Assembly: GCF_001750685.1 (NCBI RefSeq)
Contig: NZ_CP017269.1
Location: 620,001-684,000 of the forward strand
Origin: Geosporobacter ferrireducens
Lineage (GTDB): Bacteria > Bacillota > Clostridia > Peptostreptococcales > Thermotaleaceae
Length of the DNA stretch: 64,000 nucleotides
Direction of reading: 5' to 3'
In this document: positions 21,686-30,551 of the stretch, piece by piece
Numbering within the stretch: position 1 is the first letter of the stretch
Layout of the letters: each line of letters starts with the position of its first letter
The notes under the pieces: generated by a model
Seen by the model: the letters and a program-made list of their open reading frames with translations, nothing else
The model's database searches: none
Told to the model about the DNA's origin: nothing
Translations under genes and position numbers: made by a program

Positions 21686-21713
21686 GGGAATGATACAAAG
21701 TAGTATCATTCCC
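21686..21713. repeat. Hairpin between agrD-like and agrC-like genes
   Basis: GGGAATGATAC-aaagta-GTATCATTCCC, an 11-bp perfect stem with a 6-base loop and no T-run. It overlaps the leader of the kinase gene and may set relative expression by partial termination or RNA processing. Confidence 0.65.
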
Positions 21714-21720
21714 TCCTGTG

Positions 21721-21855
21721 TTACTTCAGTAATTCTTCTGGGCATTTTGGTTGATGGGTCCATACGGCAGAACCATTTATTGTGACTGTAGTACCAATAA
21801 GTAGTGCGAAGGCAGTAAGTAATCTAAGAGAGTTGCTTTTTAAGTATCTCAACAT
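21721..21855 (-). CDS. agrD: AgrD-like cyclic autoinducer peptide precursor
   Basis: A 44-codon gene. The start (21855) follows a strong AAAGGAGG site. The precursor has the three AgrD parts: an amphipathic leader (MLRYLKSNSLRLLTAFALL), a short core and an acidic tail HQPKCPEELLK, typical of clostridial AgrD (x-HQP-x-x-PEEL). Aligned on the HQP block, the ring-forming Cys of the usual C-L-W-F-T core is Ser29 here (S-A-V-W-T), which would give a lactone rather than a thiolactone. The only Cys is in the tail. It is followed by an AgrC-like kinase; no AgrB protease is encoded nearby. Confidence 0.82.
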   Translation of the reverse strand: MLRYLKSNSLRLLTAFALLIGTTVTINGSAVWTHQPKCPEELLK

Positions 21856-21977
21856 ATTCACTTCCTCCTTTCGTTTTATTTTTGCAAAATAGTCTATCTA
21901 TTTATATAATACAACAAAGTATATGAAAAAAAAGTAGAAATTTGTAATTTAGGAAAATTTTACTACATTTTTTTTAA

Positions 21978-22508
21978 TTATACTCTGTCAAAGAAAATAT
22001 TCTTTCCATAGGCCGCCAGTGGAATGCCATAAAGTATTTCTACCTCTTCATCCATTATCTTCTGATCAATGGCGGTTTTGCCCACACTAAACATAATCCG
22101 GTTATCTACCCGATCATCGGCAGCAGCGCTTACAGCAGCACCCACTGCGATACCTAAGTCCATAATATCAAAGGAACATCGTCCCCCTTTTTTCGACTGA
22201 TCCCCGCAATTCTTAAATCCGCAGAATCCACAGTACCCGATTCCCCGTTGGCCTACCTTTGTTCCGATCAAAACCAGCACTTGCGCTTTTCGGATATTCT
22301 CCGCATCTCTTTTAAAAAACTCTACCCCTTCTCGCTCGGCAATCCTGTCCATCTCATCAGCCAAAGCATCCTTTTCGCCGGCGGTAATGATTGCTGTAAC
22401 AATATTGTCTACACCTTTGCCTTTGGGGGCGGTTCGTGCTGCAACACACATTTTTTGTGCAGTTTGAAGCAATGCGGCCATTTCTGCCGCTTGACTACTA
22501 TAAATCAT
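21978..22508 (-). CDS. DUF2148 ferredoxin-like domain protein
   Basis: A 176-residue protein with the DUF2148 signature: IGYCGFCGFKNCGDQSKKGGRCSFDIMDLGIAVG (about residues 90-123), whose four or five Cys residues could bind an iron-sulfur cluster. Two Ala-rich segments (AVGAAVSAAADDRVDNRIMFSVG and the N-terminal TAARTAPKGKGVDNI motif) are also family features. Members are common in anaerobes and presumed redox proteins without a defined partner. GGAGG precedes the ATG. The gene stands alone, divergent from the flavodiiron gene; shared control by oxidative stress is possible but only inferred. Confidence 0.85.
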   Translation of the reverse strand: MIYSSQAAEMAALLQTAQKMCVAARTAPKGKGVDNIVTAIITAGEKDALADEMDRIAEREGVEFFKRDAENIRKAQVLVLIGTKVGQRGIGYCGFCGFKNCGDQSKKGGRCSFDIMDLGIAVGAAVSAAADDRVDNRIMFSVGKTAIDQKIMDEEVEILYGIPLAAYGKNIFFDRV

Positions 22509-22650
22509 TTAGCTTCCTCCTTTGTTAAAGCCGCTCCACAGGCTTATACCTATTTAGGATTTAACCCTTGCATCATCCGGCTTCTTATTTTTATATATTT
22601 CATTCTACAAAATTCTCTTCTTTCCTTTCATATTATGGTATTTTAGTTTA

Positions 22651-22679
22651 TTGACTTTTTTTCAAATTAATGGTATATA
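22651..22679 (+). promoter_or_regulatory. Promoter of the flavodiiron gene
   Basis: TTGACT (22651-22656), 17-base spacer, TATATA (22674-22679), about 82 bases upstream of the ATG. A second TATAAT-like element at about 22715 could be an alternative start. Confidence 0.6.
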
Positions 22680-22760
22680 TCTATTGAATAGACCTAGAAA
22701 TTTGGGGTATTTGTATAATGTTTCGTCCAATGCTTATAAAATTTAGGGAGGTCAAGATTT

Positions 22761-23957
22761 ATGTTTAATTCAGTGAAGGTTACTGAGGATATTTATTGGG
22801 TAGGAGTGAATGACAGACGCACAGCACTTTTTGAAAACCTATGGCCGCTAGAGCATGGTGTGGCTTATAACTCCTATCTCCTCGTAGATGAGAAAATTGC
22901 ACTTATAGATACCGTAGAAGGTGGACAAGTAGGAGAATATGTCCGAAAGATTCAAAGTATCATCGGTACACATAAGAAAATTGATTATCTTATCATTAAT
23001 CATATGGAGCCTGACCATTCCGGACTGATTCAGTCTGTAGTAGAGCTCTATCCGGATATCAAAATCGTAGGCAATGAAAAAACCTTTGGAATGATTGCTG
23101 ATTTCTATGGAATTACAAATAATACCCATTTAGTAAAAGATGGAGATGAAATCAATTTAGGCAAGCACCAACTTAAATTTTACATGACGCCAATGGTTCA
23201 TTGGCCAGAAACCATGATGACCTATGATCAATCCAGTCAAATTCTGTTTTCTGGAGATGCTTTTGGCAGCTTCGGTGCCCTAGACGGCGGCATATTTGAC
23301 GATGAAGTAGATTTGGTCTTTTTTGAAGAAGAAATGAGAAGATATTACGCTAATATCGTTGGCAAATATGGCGCACCGGTTCAAGCCGCCTTGAAAAAAC
23401 TTCATGGTCTGGAAATCTCTACGATATGTGCTACCCATGGTCCTATATGGAGAAGTGATATTCAAAAAGTCGTATCGTTATACGATCAGTGGAGCAAATG
23501 CGAAGCGGAAGAAGGCGTCGTTATCGTATACGGTACCATGTACGGAAACACAGGTAAAATGGCAGAGACCATTGCCCGAACCCTTTCCGAAGAAGGAATT
23601 AAAAATATCAAAATCTACGATGGCTCCAAGACACACATGTCTTATATTTTAAGAGATATATGGAAGTATAAAGGGTTAATTATTGGCAGCTGCGCATATA
23701 ACAATAACTTATTCCCACCTATTGAAAGCTTAACCAGTAAGCTGGTCCATATGGGCGTCAAAAATAGGATCCTAGGAATTTTTGGAACCTATAGCTGGAG
23801 TGGAGGCGGCGTTATTAATCTGAAGAAGTTTGCAGAGCAAATTAAATGGCCTTTAATCGCTGAGCCTGTAGAAGCGAAATGCGCTGCCTGCGGCAATGAT
23901 ATTGACGGATGCGTTATGATTGGGAAGCAAATGGCTAAAGCACTAAAAGAAGCATAA
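22761..23957 (+). CDS. fprA: Flavodiiron protein (FprA, oxygen/NO reductase)
   Basis: A 398-residue class A flavodiiron protein that reduces oxygen to water or NO to nitrous oxide in anaerobes. Residues 1-250 are the beta-lactamase-like domain with diiron ligands H81, E83, D85, H86 (NHMEPDHSG), H147 and D166 (SGDAFG) and H226 (ATHGP). From about 252 the flavodoxin domain binds FMN (VYGTMYGNTGKMAE). The E83 and D85 pattern marks the true diiron form. The length is as expected. AGGGAGG precedes the ATG. It is a monocistronic gene with its own promoter and terminator. Confidence 0.95.
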   Translation: MFNSVKVTEDIYWVGVNDRRTALFENLWPLEHGVAYNSYLLVDEKIALIDTVEGGQVGEYVRKIQSIIGTHKKIDYLIINHMEPDHSGLIQSVVELYPDIKIVGNEKTFGMIADFYGITNNTHLVKDGDEINLGKHQLKFYMTPMVHWPETMMTYDQSSQILFSGDAFGSFGALDGGIFDDEVDLVFFEEEMRRYYANIVGKYGAPVQAALKKLHGLEISTICATHGPIWRSDIQKVVSLYDQWSKCEAEEGVVIVYGTMYGNTGKMAETIARTLSEEGIKNIKIYDGSKTHMSYILRDIWKYKGLIIGSCAYNNNLFPPIESLTSKLVHMGVKNRILGIFGTYSWSGGGVINLKKFAEQIKWPLIAEPVEAKCAACGNDIDGCVMIGKQMAKALKEA

Positions 23958-23996
23958 AAATTTGACATGTCCAATGACTAAAACAGCCATGCAAAA

Positions 23997-24046
23997 GAGC
24001 TACTTTCTATCTATGATTGGAATCATTTCAGAAAGTAGCTCTTTTT
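23997..24046 (+). terminator. Terminator after fprA
   Basis: GAGCTACTTTCT...AGAAAGTAGCTC followed by TTTTT; 12-bp stem with a 21-base loop. Confidence 0.88.
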
Positions 24047-24077
24047 ATTGGATTCTTCATTTTAATTTCTCTTAAAG

Positions 24078-26267
24078 CTATTCTTCTAATAGAAACTGAA
24101 GCTGTTGACTCTGTTTTTCTTCATCTTCTTTCTTCAAAAAAGTCCCAACAGCCGGGATATTCCCTCTATAATAATCCGGATCTTGATACTGAATCTCCTC
24201 TATCAGCTTGATTTCTGCTAAGACACTGCTGTTCTTCGATTTTAGTACTTGAACGCCTTGTGAATTTCTTGTAGTTTTGGAATTGATTTGCTCTGTATTA
24301 AAAATCAAAACTTTCTTGATGCTGCTGATCGCAACGAGCTCTATATCCTCTTTAATCTTCATCAAATATACTAATGGATCGCTGTCGGAATAAGCATTGG
24401 CCAGCTGTGTCCGGTTCGTTTTCGTCTCATAGCTAGACATGTCAATCTTGGCACATTTTCCATTTTTAAAGAAAAACAGCATATAGCCACTGTAGTCAGC
24501 AGTTGCCGCCATATAAATAATTTCTTCCTTTTCTTCAAGGGCTAACAGATTTGGCAGATAGTCTCCTAAGTTGCTGGTTTTACAGTCCTCCAACTCATAT
24601 ACTTTCTTTTTATATACGGTATGCTTATTGGTAAAAAACAATAAATCTGATTTATTGGTTCCGTCAATTTCCTGAATGATCGTATCCCCTTCCTTAAGCT
24701 TATGTCCATTGCTTCCTCTCAGGCTAATCAAAGGGATTTTCTTTAGATATCCTTCTTTGGTAAGAAACAGCTTTATATTATAATCTTCAATAAGATCTTC
24801 AGGACTTATCTCTTCAATATGGTGTTCCTCCACAATATCCGTTTTTCTATCCTGGCCATATTTCTTTGATACTGCGTCAAGCTGCTTTATAATAATTTTC
24901 TTCATTTTTTTTTCGCTATTCAATGTTTCTTCAAGGTTTTTTAGTTCCTTTTCCAAGTCTTTGATATCCTTTGTCTTCATAAGAATATATTCTTGGTTGA
25001 AGTTCCTCAGCTTAATTTCTGCAATAAATTCAGCCTGCGCCGCATCTACTTCAAATCCCTTCATGAGATTTGGTATTACCTCTTTATCTTTTTTTGTATC
25101 TCTTACGATCTGTACTGCCTTATCTAAATCCAGAAGGATTTTCTCTAATCCTCTTAATAAATGTAATTTCTCCGTCTTTCTTTCAATATCATAACGCAAG
25201 CCTCTTTTGATGCAGCCGACTCGAAAATCTATCCATTCTAATAATATGGCTTTTACACCTAATACTCTCGGATGTCCGTTGACTAAGATGTTAAAGTTGC
25301 AGCTAAAGCTATCCTGAAGCTTGGTATATTTAAATATCTTTAGCATAAGCTGCTCAACATCTGCCGACTTCTTAATATCCAATGTGATTTTTAGTCCGTT
25401 TTTATCGGTTTCATCCCGTACATCAGTAATTTCCTTGATCGTTCCTGCCTTTACCAGCTCAGTAACTTGGTCTATGATCGTTTCTGCATTGGTCGTATAG
25501 GGTATCTCGTAAATATCAATACAGCTGTTGGCTTTATCATATCGGTATTTTCCTCTTAAATAGAAAGTGCCTCTTCCTTCTTCATATATTTTTCTCATAT
25601 CTTTTTGGTTATAAATCAATTCTCCGCCGGAAGAAAAATCAGGTGCTTTCAAATATTCGATAACATCAATGCCTTCATCTTCAAGAAGTCTGACAGTGGT
25701 ATCACACAGTTCTCTTAAGTTAAAACTACAGATACTGCTTGCCATTCCTACTGCAATCCCTAAATTAGGATTGACTAGGATATTAGGGAAGGTTGTAGGC
25801 AGCAAAGTAGGCTCCTGCATAGTATTATCATAATTTGGAACAAAATCCACAGTGTCATTTCCAATCTCGTTGAAGAATTCTTCACAGATAGAGTCTAATT
25901 TTGCCTCTGTATATCTTGGCGCAGCAAAAGCCATATCTCTTGAATAGTTTTTTCCGAAGTTTCCTTTACTATCGACATAGGGATGCAGCAGCGTTTCATT
26001 GCCCCTTGTGAGCCGCACCATAGTTTCATAGATGGCCATATCACTATGTGGATTGAGGCGCATGGTCTGACCAACAATGTTTGCAGATTTGGTTTTCTGT
26101 CCTTTCAGCAGCCCCATTTTATACATCGTATAGAGCAGCTTTCTATGTGAGGGTTTCAATCCATCAATTTCAGGCAGCGCTCTAGATACAATTACAGACA
26201 TAGAATAAGGCATATAGTTTGTTTCTATTGTATCGATAACATTTAATTTTTTAATGTTATTTTTCAT
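24078..26267 (-). CDS. parC: Type IIA topoisomerase subunit A (ParC-like)
   Basis: A 729-residue DNA breakage-reunion subunit. The N-terminal winged-helix region contains AFAAPRYTEAKL with the catalytic Tyr119 and its preceding Arg. The tower and coiled-coil region (about 340-470) is followed by a short beta-pinwheel C-terminal domain. No canonical GyrA box (QRRGGKG) is visible, which favours a decatenating ParC-like rather than a supercoiling GyrA enzyme. GGAGAAAAAT precedes the ATG; the gene starts 11 bases after the ParE-like gene, so the two are co-expressed. The pair is divergent in several motifs from housekeeping gyrase. Confidence 0.87.
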   Translation of the reverse strand: MKNNIKKLNVIDTIETNYMPYSMSVIVSRALPEIDGLKPSHRKLLYTMYKMGLLKGQKTKSANIVGQTMRLNPHSDMAIYETMVRLTRGNETLLHPYVDSKGNFGKNYSRDMAFAAPRYTEAKLDSICEEFFNEIGNDTVDFVPNYDNTMQEPTLLPTTFPNILVNPNLGIAVGMASSICSFNLRELCDTTVRLLEDEGIDVIEYLKAPDFSSGGELIYNQKDMRKIYEEGRGTFYLRGKYRYDKANSCIDIYEIPYTTNAETIIDQVTELVKAGTIKEITDVRDETDKNGLKITLDIKKSADVEQLMLKIFKYTKLQDSFSCNFNILVNGHPRVLGVKAILLEWIDFRVGCIKRGLRYDIERKTEKLHLLRGLEKILLDLDKAVQIVRDTKKDKEVIPNLMKGFEVDAAQAEFIAEIKLRNFNQEYILMKTKDIKDLEKELKNLEETLNSEKKMKKIIIKQLDAVSKKYGQDRKTDIVEEHHIEEISPEDLIEDYNIKLFLTKEGYLKKIPLISLRGSNGHKLKEGDTIIQEIDGTNKSDLLFFTNKHTVYKKKVYELEDCKTSNLGDYLPNLLALEEKEEIIYMAATADYSGYMLFFFKNGKCAKIDMSSYETKTNRTQLANAYSDSDPLVYLMKIKEDIELVAISSIKKVLIFNTEQINSKTTRNSQGVQVLKSKNSSVLAEIKLIEEIQYQDPDYYRGNIPAVGTFLKKEDEEKQSQQLQFLLEE

Positions 26268-26278
26268 ATTTTTCTCCT

Positions 26279-28267
26279 TTAACTTACATCTGATATATCT
26301 AAATACTTATGTCCATGTTCTTCAATGAACTGCTTTCTTCCCGGAAGATTATCTCCTAAAAACAGTTCAAAGGCCTCTTGTGTCGCCTTGGCTTCTGCAG
26401 GGGTAACTTGAACCAATTTTCTAGAGTCTGGATTCATCGTAGTTTCCCACATCATTTCCGGCTCATTTTCGCCTAAACCCTTCGATCGTTGGATCTTGAA
26501 CTTTCCTTTGATTTTTTTAAGAATTTGAGCTTTTTCACCTTCCGTATATGCAAAATAGCTGTGTCCTTTTTCATCAGATATCTCATAAAGAGGTGATTCT
26601 GCAATATATACATAGCCTTCCTCAATGAGAGTAGGTGTAAGCACATACAGCATCGTAATAATCAAACACCGGATCTGAAAACCATCTACATCTGCATCAG
26701 TACAGATGATCAACTTGTTCCACGACATATTAGAGAGATCAAAATCCGTTAAGTCTTTTAGATGCCTCGACCGCACTTCTACGCCACAGCCAATCACCTT
26801 TAGCAAATCCATAATAATATCGTTTTTAAAAATTTTATCATAATCAGATTTCAAACAGTTTAAGATTTTACCCCGGACAGGCATAATCGCTTGAAACTCT
26901 GCATCTCTTCCCATCTTCGTGCTTCCCAATGCAGAATCACCTTCAACAATAAATAATTCTCTTTTGTTTTTGTCCTTACTTCTACAATCCACAAACTTCT
27001 TAACACGATTGCTGATGTTGTCGATCTTCTTACTTAATTGCTTTCTTACATCGATTCTAGTTTTTTCAGCCTTTTCTCTGCTTCGTTTATTGATGAGCAC
27101 CTGCTCTAGAATTTTCTCCGTCTCTAGTTTGTTTTCAATAAAATAAATCTCTAACTTTTCCTTTAAAAAATCAGTCATGACATCCTTGATAAAGACATTG
27201 GTAATAGCTTTTTTTGTTTGGTTTTCATAGGAAGTGATGGTACTGTAAGTGTTTGCGATTAATAGCAAGCTGTCTCCAATATCTTGGAAGGTTATTTTCT
27301 TCTCATCTTTATTATACTTCCCTTCCTTTTGCAGCTTTTGATCCAGTGCATAAACAAAGGCATTTCTTACTGCTTTATCCGGGGAGCCTCCATATTCTAA
27401 GAAAGAAGAATTGTGGTAGTATTCCAATAGATTCACTTCATTATTGAAGCAGAAGGCGATTTCCAGTTTTACTTTATATTCAGGCTTATCCTCCCGGTCT
27501 CTACCCTTTGTTTCTAATTCAAAGTACTGCAGCTCTGTAAATCCTTTTTCTCCGCTTAATTGCCTAATGTGATCCTTGATACCGTTTTCATATAGGTATG
27601 TAAAAGTCTCTCCACTTTCCTCGTCGTAGAGTTTAAAAGTAATTCCTTTATTTACGATAGCTTGCCTCTTCAGTGATGTTTTAAAAAAATCCAGAGGAAT
27701 ATTAATATCATTAAACACAGCTAAGTCGGGTTTCCATTTTATAATGGTGCCTGAATGTTCATATCCGCACTTTGTTTTGATAAAACCTTCTTCTGTACCG
27801 GTTACATTATCTCCCTTTGCAAAATGAAGCTCGTATTTATATTCATCCCGAAAAACAGTTACATCCATATACTCTGAAGCAAATTGGGTTGCGGCAGTTC
27901 CCAATCCATTTAATCCAATACTAAATTGATAGTTGTTGCCAGAATTGTTATCGTATTTTCCGCCGCCATATAGAATCGTGAACACAATCTCCCAGTTATA
28001 TTTTTGTTCCTTTGGATTCCATTCTAAAGGGATCCCTCTCCCCTCGTCTTTGACTTCTATAGAGTGATCTTTAAATCTTGTTACCTCAATTACATTTCCC
28101 CAGCCCTCACAGGCCTCGTCTCTGCTGTTCCCCACAATCTCCATCAATGTATGCTGACAGCCTTCTAACCCGTCACTACCAAATATAACACCGGGTCTAA
28201 GCCGAACTTTATCTTTTTCTACCAACGTTGACAAACTCTCGTTATCGTAATTATGTTTTTTTACCAT
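26279..28267 (-). CDS. parE: Type IIA topoisomerase subunit B (ParE-like)
   Basis: A 662-residue ATPase subunit. The GHKL motifs are EIVGNSRDEACEG (N box), DEGRGIP and GLNGLGTAATQF. The transducer domain follows, then TOPRIM with VEGDSALGSTKMGRD, PVRGKILN and CTDADVDGFQIR, and the QK-type RSKGLGENEPEMMWETTMNP motif. Several positions depart from the usual GyrB/ParE text (DEGRGIP for DNGRGIP, GLNGLG for GLHGVG). The ATG at 28267 follows AGGAGGGG; the frame extending to 28312 has no site. It forms a two-gene operon with the ParC-like subunit. Confidence 0.88.
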   Translation of the reverse strand: MVKKHNYDNESLSTLVEKDKVRLRPGVIFGSDGLEGCQHTLMEIVGNSRDEACEGWGNVIEVTRFKDHSIEVKDEGRGIPLEWNPKEQKYNWEIVFTILYGGGKYDNNSGNNYQFSIGLNGLGTAATQFASEYMDVTVFRDEYKYELHFAKGDNVTGTEEGFIKTKCGYEHSGTIIKWKPDLAVFNDINIPLDFFKTSLKRQAIVNKGITFKLYDEESGETFTYLYENGIKDHIRQLSGEKGFTELQYFELETKGRDREDKPEYKVKLEIAFCFNNEVNLLEYYHNSSFLEYGGSPDKAVRNAFVYALDQKLQKEGKYNKDEKKITFQDIGDSLLLIANTYSTITSYENQTKKAITNVFIKDVMTDFLKEKLEIYFIENKLETEKILEQVLINKRSREKAEKTRIDVRKQLSKKIDNISNRVKKFVDCRSKDKNKRELFIVEGDSALGSTKMGRDAEFQAIMPVRGKILNCLKSDYDKIFKNDIIMDLLKVIGCGVEVRSRHLKDLTDFDLSNMSWNKLIICTDADVDGFQIRCLIITMLYVLTPTLIEEGYVYIAESPLYEISDEKGHSYFAYTEGEKAQILKKIKGKFKIQRSKGLGENEPEMMWETTMNPDSRKLVQVTPAEAKATQEAFELFLGDNLPGRKQFIEEHGHKYLDISDVS

Positions 28268-28348
28268 AGTTCCCCTCCTACAGAAAGCTTTGAAACAACA
28301 TACATCTTTCATGCTTTACGGCTCTTTATATCCTTGCCGGACAACCGT

Positions 28349-28384
28349 ATTATATCATTCTTTTGTACAAATGCAAACATTTGT
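28349..28384 (-). promoter_or_regulatory. Promoter and dyad of the parE-parC operon
   Basis: Minus strand -35 TTTGCA (28372-28377), 17-base spacer, -10 TATAAT (28349-28354). An inverted repeat ACAAATG-caaa-CATTTGT (28367-28384) overlaps the -35 element and could be an operator. The rest of 28385-28547 is AT-rich with no gene seen. Confidence 0.6.
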
Positions 28385-28547
28385 TCTGTATATTTTACAT
28401 TAACTTCTAACTTTCATATTATAATTTGTTTTTTTACATATGTCTATGGTATTGGAAGTCTATATCTACAATCATTTTCTAGGTTTTGAAAGCAATTTTT
28501 TATATTTTATAATTTCATAGAGTGCTTGACAATATGTAAAAATAAGC

Positions 28548-28580
28548 AACCCCGGCAAATAATATTACTTGCCGGGGTTT
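28548..28580 (-). terminator. Terminator after panB
   Basis: AACCCCGGCAA...TTGCCGGGGTT with a T-rich tail in minus sense (TTGCTTATTTTT). Strong GC stem directly after the panB stop. Confidence 0.85.
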
Positions 28581-28597
28581 GATTGTTTTTATTTCTA

Positions 28598-29449
28598 TTA
28601 TTCAAACTCTTTAAACATCTTCTCGAAATCTTCCATGCTGTCTTTCGCATGATATACATGCTTGTCTTCAGGGAATCTTTCATTTTTTACATCATCCACA
28701 TATTCTTTGAATGCGTTTGTAATAACTTCTGCTACACTGGCATATTTCTTAACAAATTTTGGTGTAAATGCTTGGAACATTCCCAACATATCGCCGCAGA
28801 TCATTAACTGTCCATCACATGGAAGTCCTGCACCGATAGAATATACAGGAATGCTTAATTTTTTAGCGATAAATTCCGTTAATTCCGGCGGTACTGCTTC
28901 TAATAATAAGGCCCGGGCTCCTGCTTCCTGTATTTGAATGGCATCTACGATTAATTCCCTGGCACTCCCAACATCTCTTCCCTGCGCCTTAAAGCCTCCC
29001 TGCTGCCCTGAACTTTGCGGCGTTAATCCGATATGTCCAAATACAACGATTCCGGCATCACTGATTGCCTTAATTTTGCTGATTACCCTTCTCCCGCCTT
29101 CTAGTTTGATTGCATCCATATCTGCCTCTTTTAAAAAGCGGCAGGCATTCACTACAGCGTCTTCGTCAGATACCTGATAGGAACCAAAGGGCATATCTCC
29201 AACGACAAATGTGTTTGGCGCACCTCTCCTTACGGCCTGGCAGTGAGAAATACAATCATCCATCGTTACCGGAACCGTTCCTTTATAACCCAATACAACC
29301 ATTCCCAAAGAGTCTCCTACAAGGATCATGTCCAATCCTGCCTGTTCTGCAAATGAAGCCATTGGGAAATCATATGCTGTAATCCAAGTTGCCTTCTCTC
29401 CCTTTTTTTTCATTTCCTCAAGATCAAGAATCGTCTTTTTCTTTACCAC
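28598..29449 (-). CDS. panB: 3-methyl-2-oxobutanoate hydroxymethyltransferase (PanB)
   Basis: A 283-residue TIM-barrel enzyme transferring a hydroxymethyl group from methylene-tetrahydrofolate to 2-oxoisovalerate, making ketopantoate. Diagnostic segments are ITAYDFPMASFAEQAGLDMILVGDSLGMV, GDMPFGSYQ, KLEGG, GHIGLTPQS and EAVPPEL (catalytic Glu), with IGAGLPCDGQLMICGDMLG near residue 200; the DGQ-x-x-x-x-D-x-L-G pattern is standard. It uses a GTG start 9 bases after AAGGGAG. It is not beside panC or panD. It shares its orientation and neighbourhood with an IclR regulator, so a catabolic or regulated role besides CoA synthesis is possible. Confidence 0.93.
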   Translation of the reverse strand: MVKKKTILDLEEMKKKGEKATWITAYDFPMASFAEQAGLDMILVGDSLGMVVLGYKGTVPVTMDDCISHCQAVRRGAPNTFVVGDMPFGSYQVSDEDAVVNACRFLKEADMDAIKLEGGRRVISKIKAISDAGIVVFGHIGLTPQSSGQQGGFKAQGRDVGSARELIVDAIQIQEAGARALLLEAVPPELTEFIAKKLSIPVYSIGAGLPCDGQLMICGDMLGMFQAFTPKFVKKYASVAEVITNAFKEYVDDVKNERFPEDKHVYHAKDSMEDFEKMFKEFE

Positions 29450-29512
29450 TTCAATCTCTCCCTTTTAAATTATTTTTTATGTAAGCTAGAGGGCATACAG
29501 CTGCCTCCTGCT

Positions 29513-30286
29513 CTATACCGAGGTTTTAACATATCCCATTTTTCGCGATACTTCCTGGGTGAATTCTATCAGAGAAGCGCTAATCTTTTTACGGAATTCC
29601 TCTGTCATCCTGGATGCAGGCCCGGATACACTGATAGCTGCAAAAGCCTTTCCAAAGTGATTAAAAATAGGTGCCGCTATACAACTCAATCCCATTTCAA
29701 ATTCCTCAGATTCTTCCGCATACCCGTTTCCCTTTGTATCCTCTAAATACTTCAGCAGCCTTTCCCTGTCACATAAGGTGTTCTCCGTAAATTTCTTGAA
29801 ATTCATTCTTTCGATAATCGCATCTGCTTCATCTTTTGGAAGGCTCGCTAAAATCGATTTCCCTACTGCCGTGCAATAAAGCGGAAGACGACCTCCAACC
29901 ATTGTGCAAATTCGCATCGAGTGTGAACTTTCAACCTTTTCCAGATAGATGACAGAAGTATCATCCATCGCTACCAGATTCACCGTTTCCCCATACATAC
30001 TCACTAATCTTTCCAGATAGGGAATAGCGATCCTCCTTAAATTGGAATTAACTTTTGTGCCCAACCGGAACAGCTCCAGTCCTAGTCTGTATTTACCTGT
30101 CTCTTCGTTCTTTTCCAGCAACCGATAGGCTTCAAGTGTGGCGATTAAACCAAAAGTAGTACTTTTGTGCAATTCCATGATTTTACTGACTTCTGTCACT
30201 CCCAGCTCTTCATGATTCTCAAAACATTTAAGAATCTGGATGGCTCGACCTACCGATTGAATCATTTTATCATTTTCCATTTTCAC
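29513..30286 (-). CDS. IclR-family transcriptional regulator (1)
   Basis: A 257-residue regulator. The N-terminal winged helix-turn-helix (about residues 8-65: GRAIQILKCFENHEELGVTEVSKIMELHKSTTFGLIATLE) is followed by the IclR effector domain with GRLPLYCTAVGKSILA and MGLSCIAAPIFNHFGKAFAAISVSGPASRM. GAGAGG lies just upstream of the GTG; an ATG two codons later is an alternative start. It lies between panB and the first M24 gene, all on the minus strand, and probably controls one of them and itself. The effector is unknown; family members bind small carboxylates. Confidence 0.9.
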   Translation of the reverse strand: MKMENDKMIQSVGRAIQILKCFENHEELGVTEVSKIMELHKSTTFGLIATLEAYRLLEKNEETGKYRLGLELFRLGTKVNSNLRRIAIPYLERLVSMYGETVNLVAMDDTSVIYLEKVESSHSMRICTMVGGRLPLYCTAVGKSILASLPKDEADAIIERMNFKKFTENTLCDRERLLKYLEDTKGNGYAEESEEFEMGLSCIAAPIFNHFGKAFAAISVSGPASRMTEEFRKKISASLIEFTQEVSRKMGYVKTSV

Positions 30287-30320
30287 ATTTACCTCTCATT
30301 AATACATTTGTTCTATATAG

Positions 30321-30382
30321 TCGTACAACGTTATGTATTATCGTACAATCGTATTATACCATAATATGGTTTTTCTGTTCAA
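30321..30382 (-). promoter_or_regulatory. IclR gene promoter with repeated operator-like octamers
   Basis: Minus strand -35 TTGAAC (30377-30382), 18-base spacer, -10 TATAAT (30353-30358). Just downstream are two direct copies of TTGTACGA (30341-30348 and 30321-30328) exactly 20 bp apart, and the spacer carries the palindrome ACCATAATATGGT (30359-30371). Confidence 0.65.
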
Positions 30383-30449
30383 CATATTTTCTGAAAATTT
30401 TATACATGCATTATAAAAATCAGCTAGTTCCTTAAACAAGCTTTGCAAT

Positions 30450-30530
30450 AGAAAATCAGATATCTAATCCTAGAAATACTCATCTTATCTACAAATAAGC
30501 AAATTCAGGAGATATCTGATTTCATTTTTA
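30450..30530 (-). terminator. Possible terminator of the first M24 gene
   Basis: Arms AAATCAGATATCT and AGATATCTGATTT separated by a loop of about 50 bases, between the M24 stop (30552) and the IclR promoter. The long loop makes function uncertain. Confidence 0.45.
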
Positions 30531-30551
30531 TGAAAAACTTATAGAGAAAAC

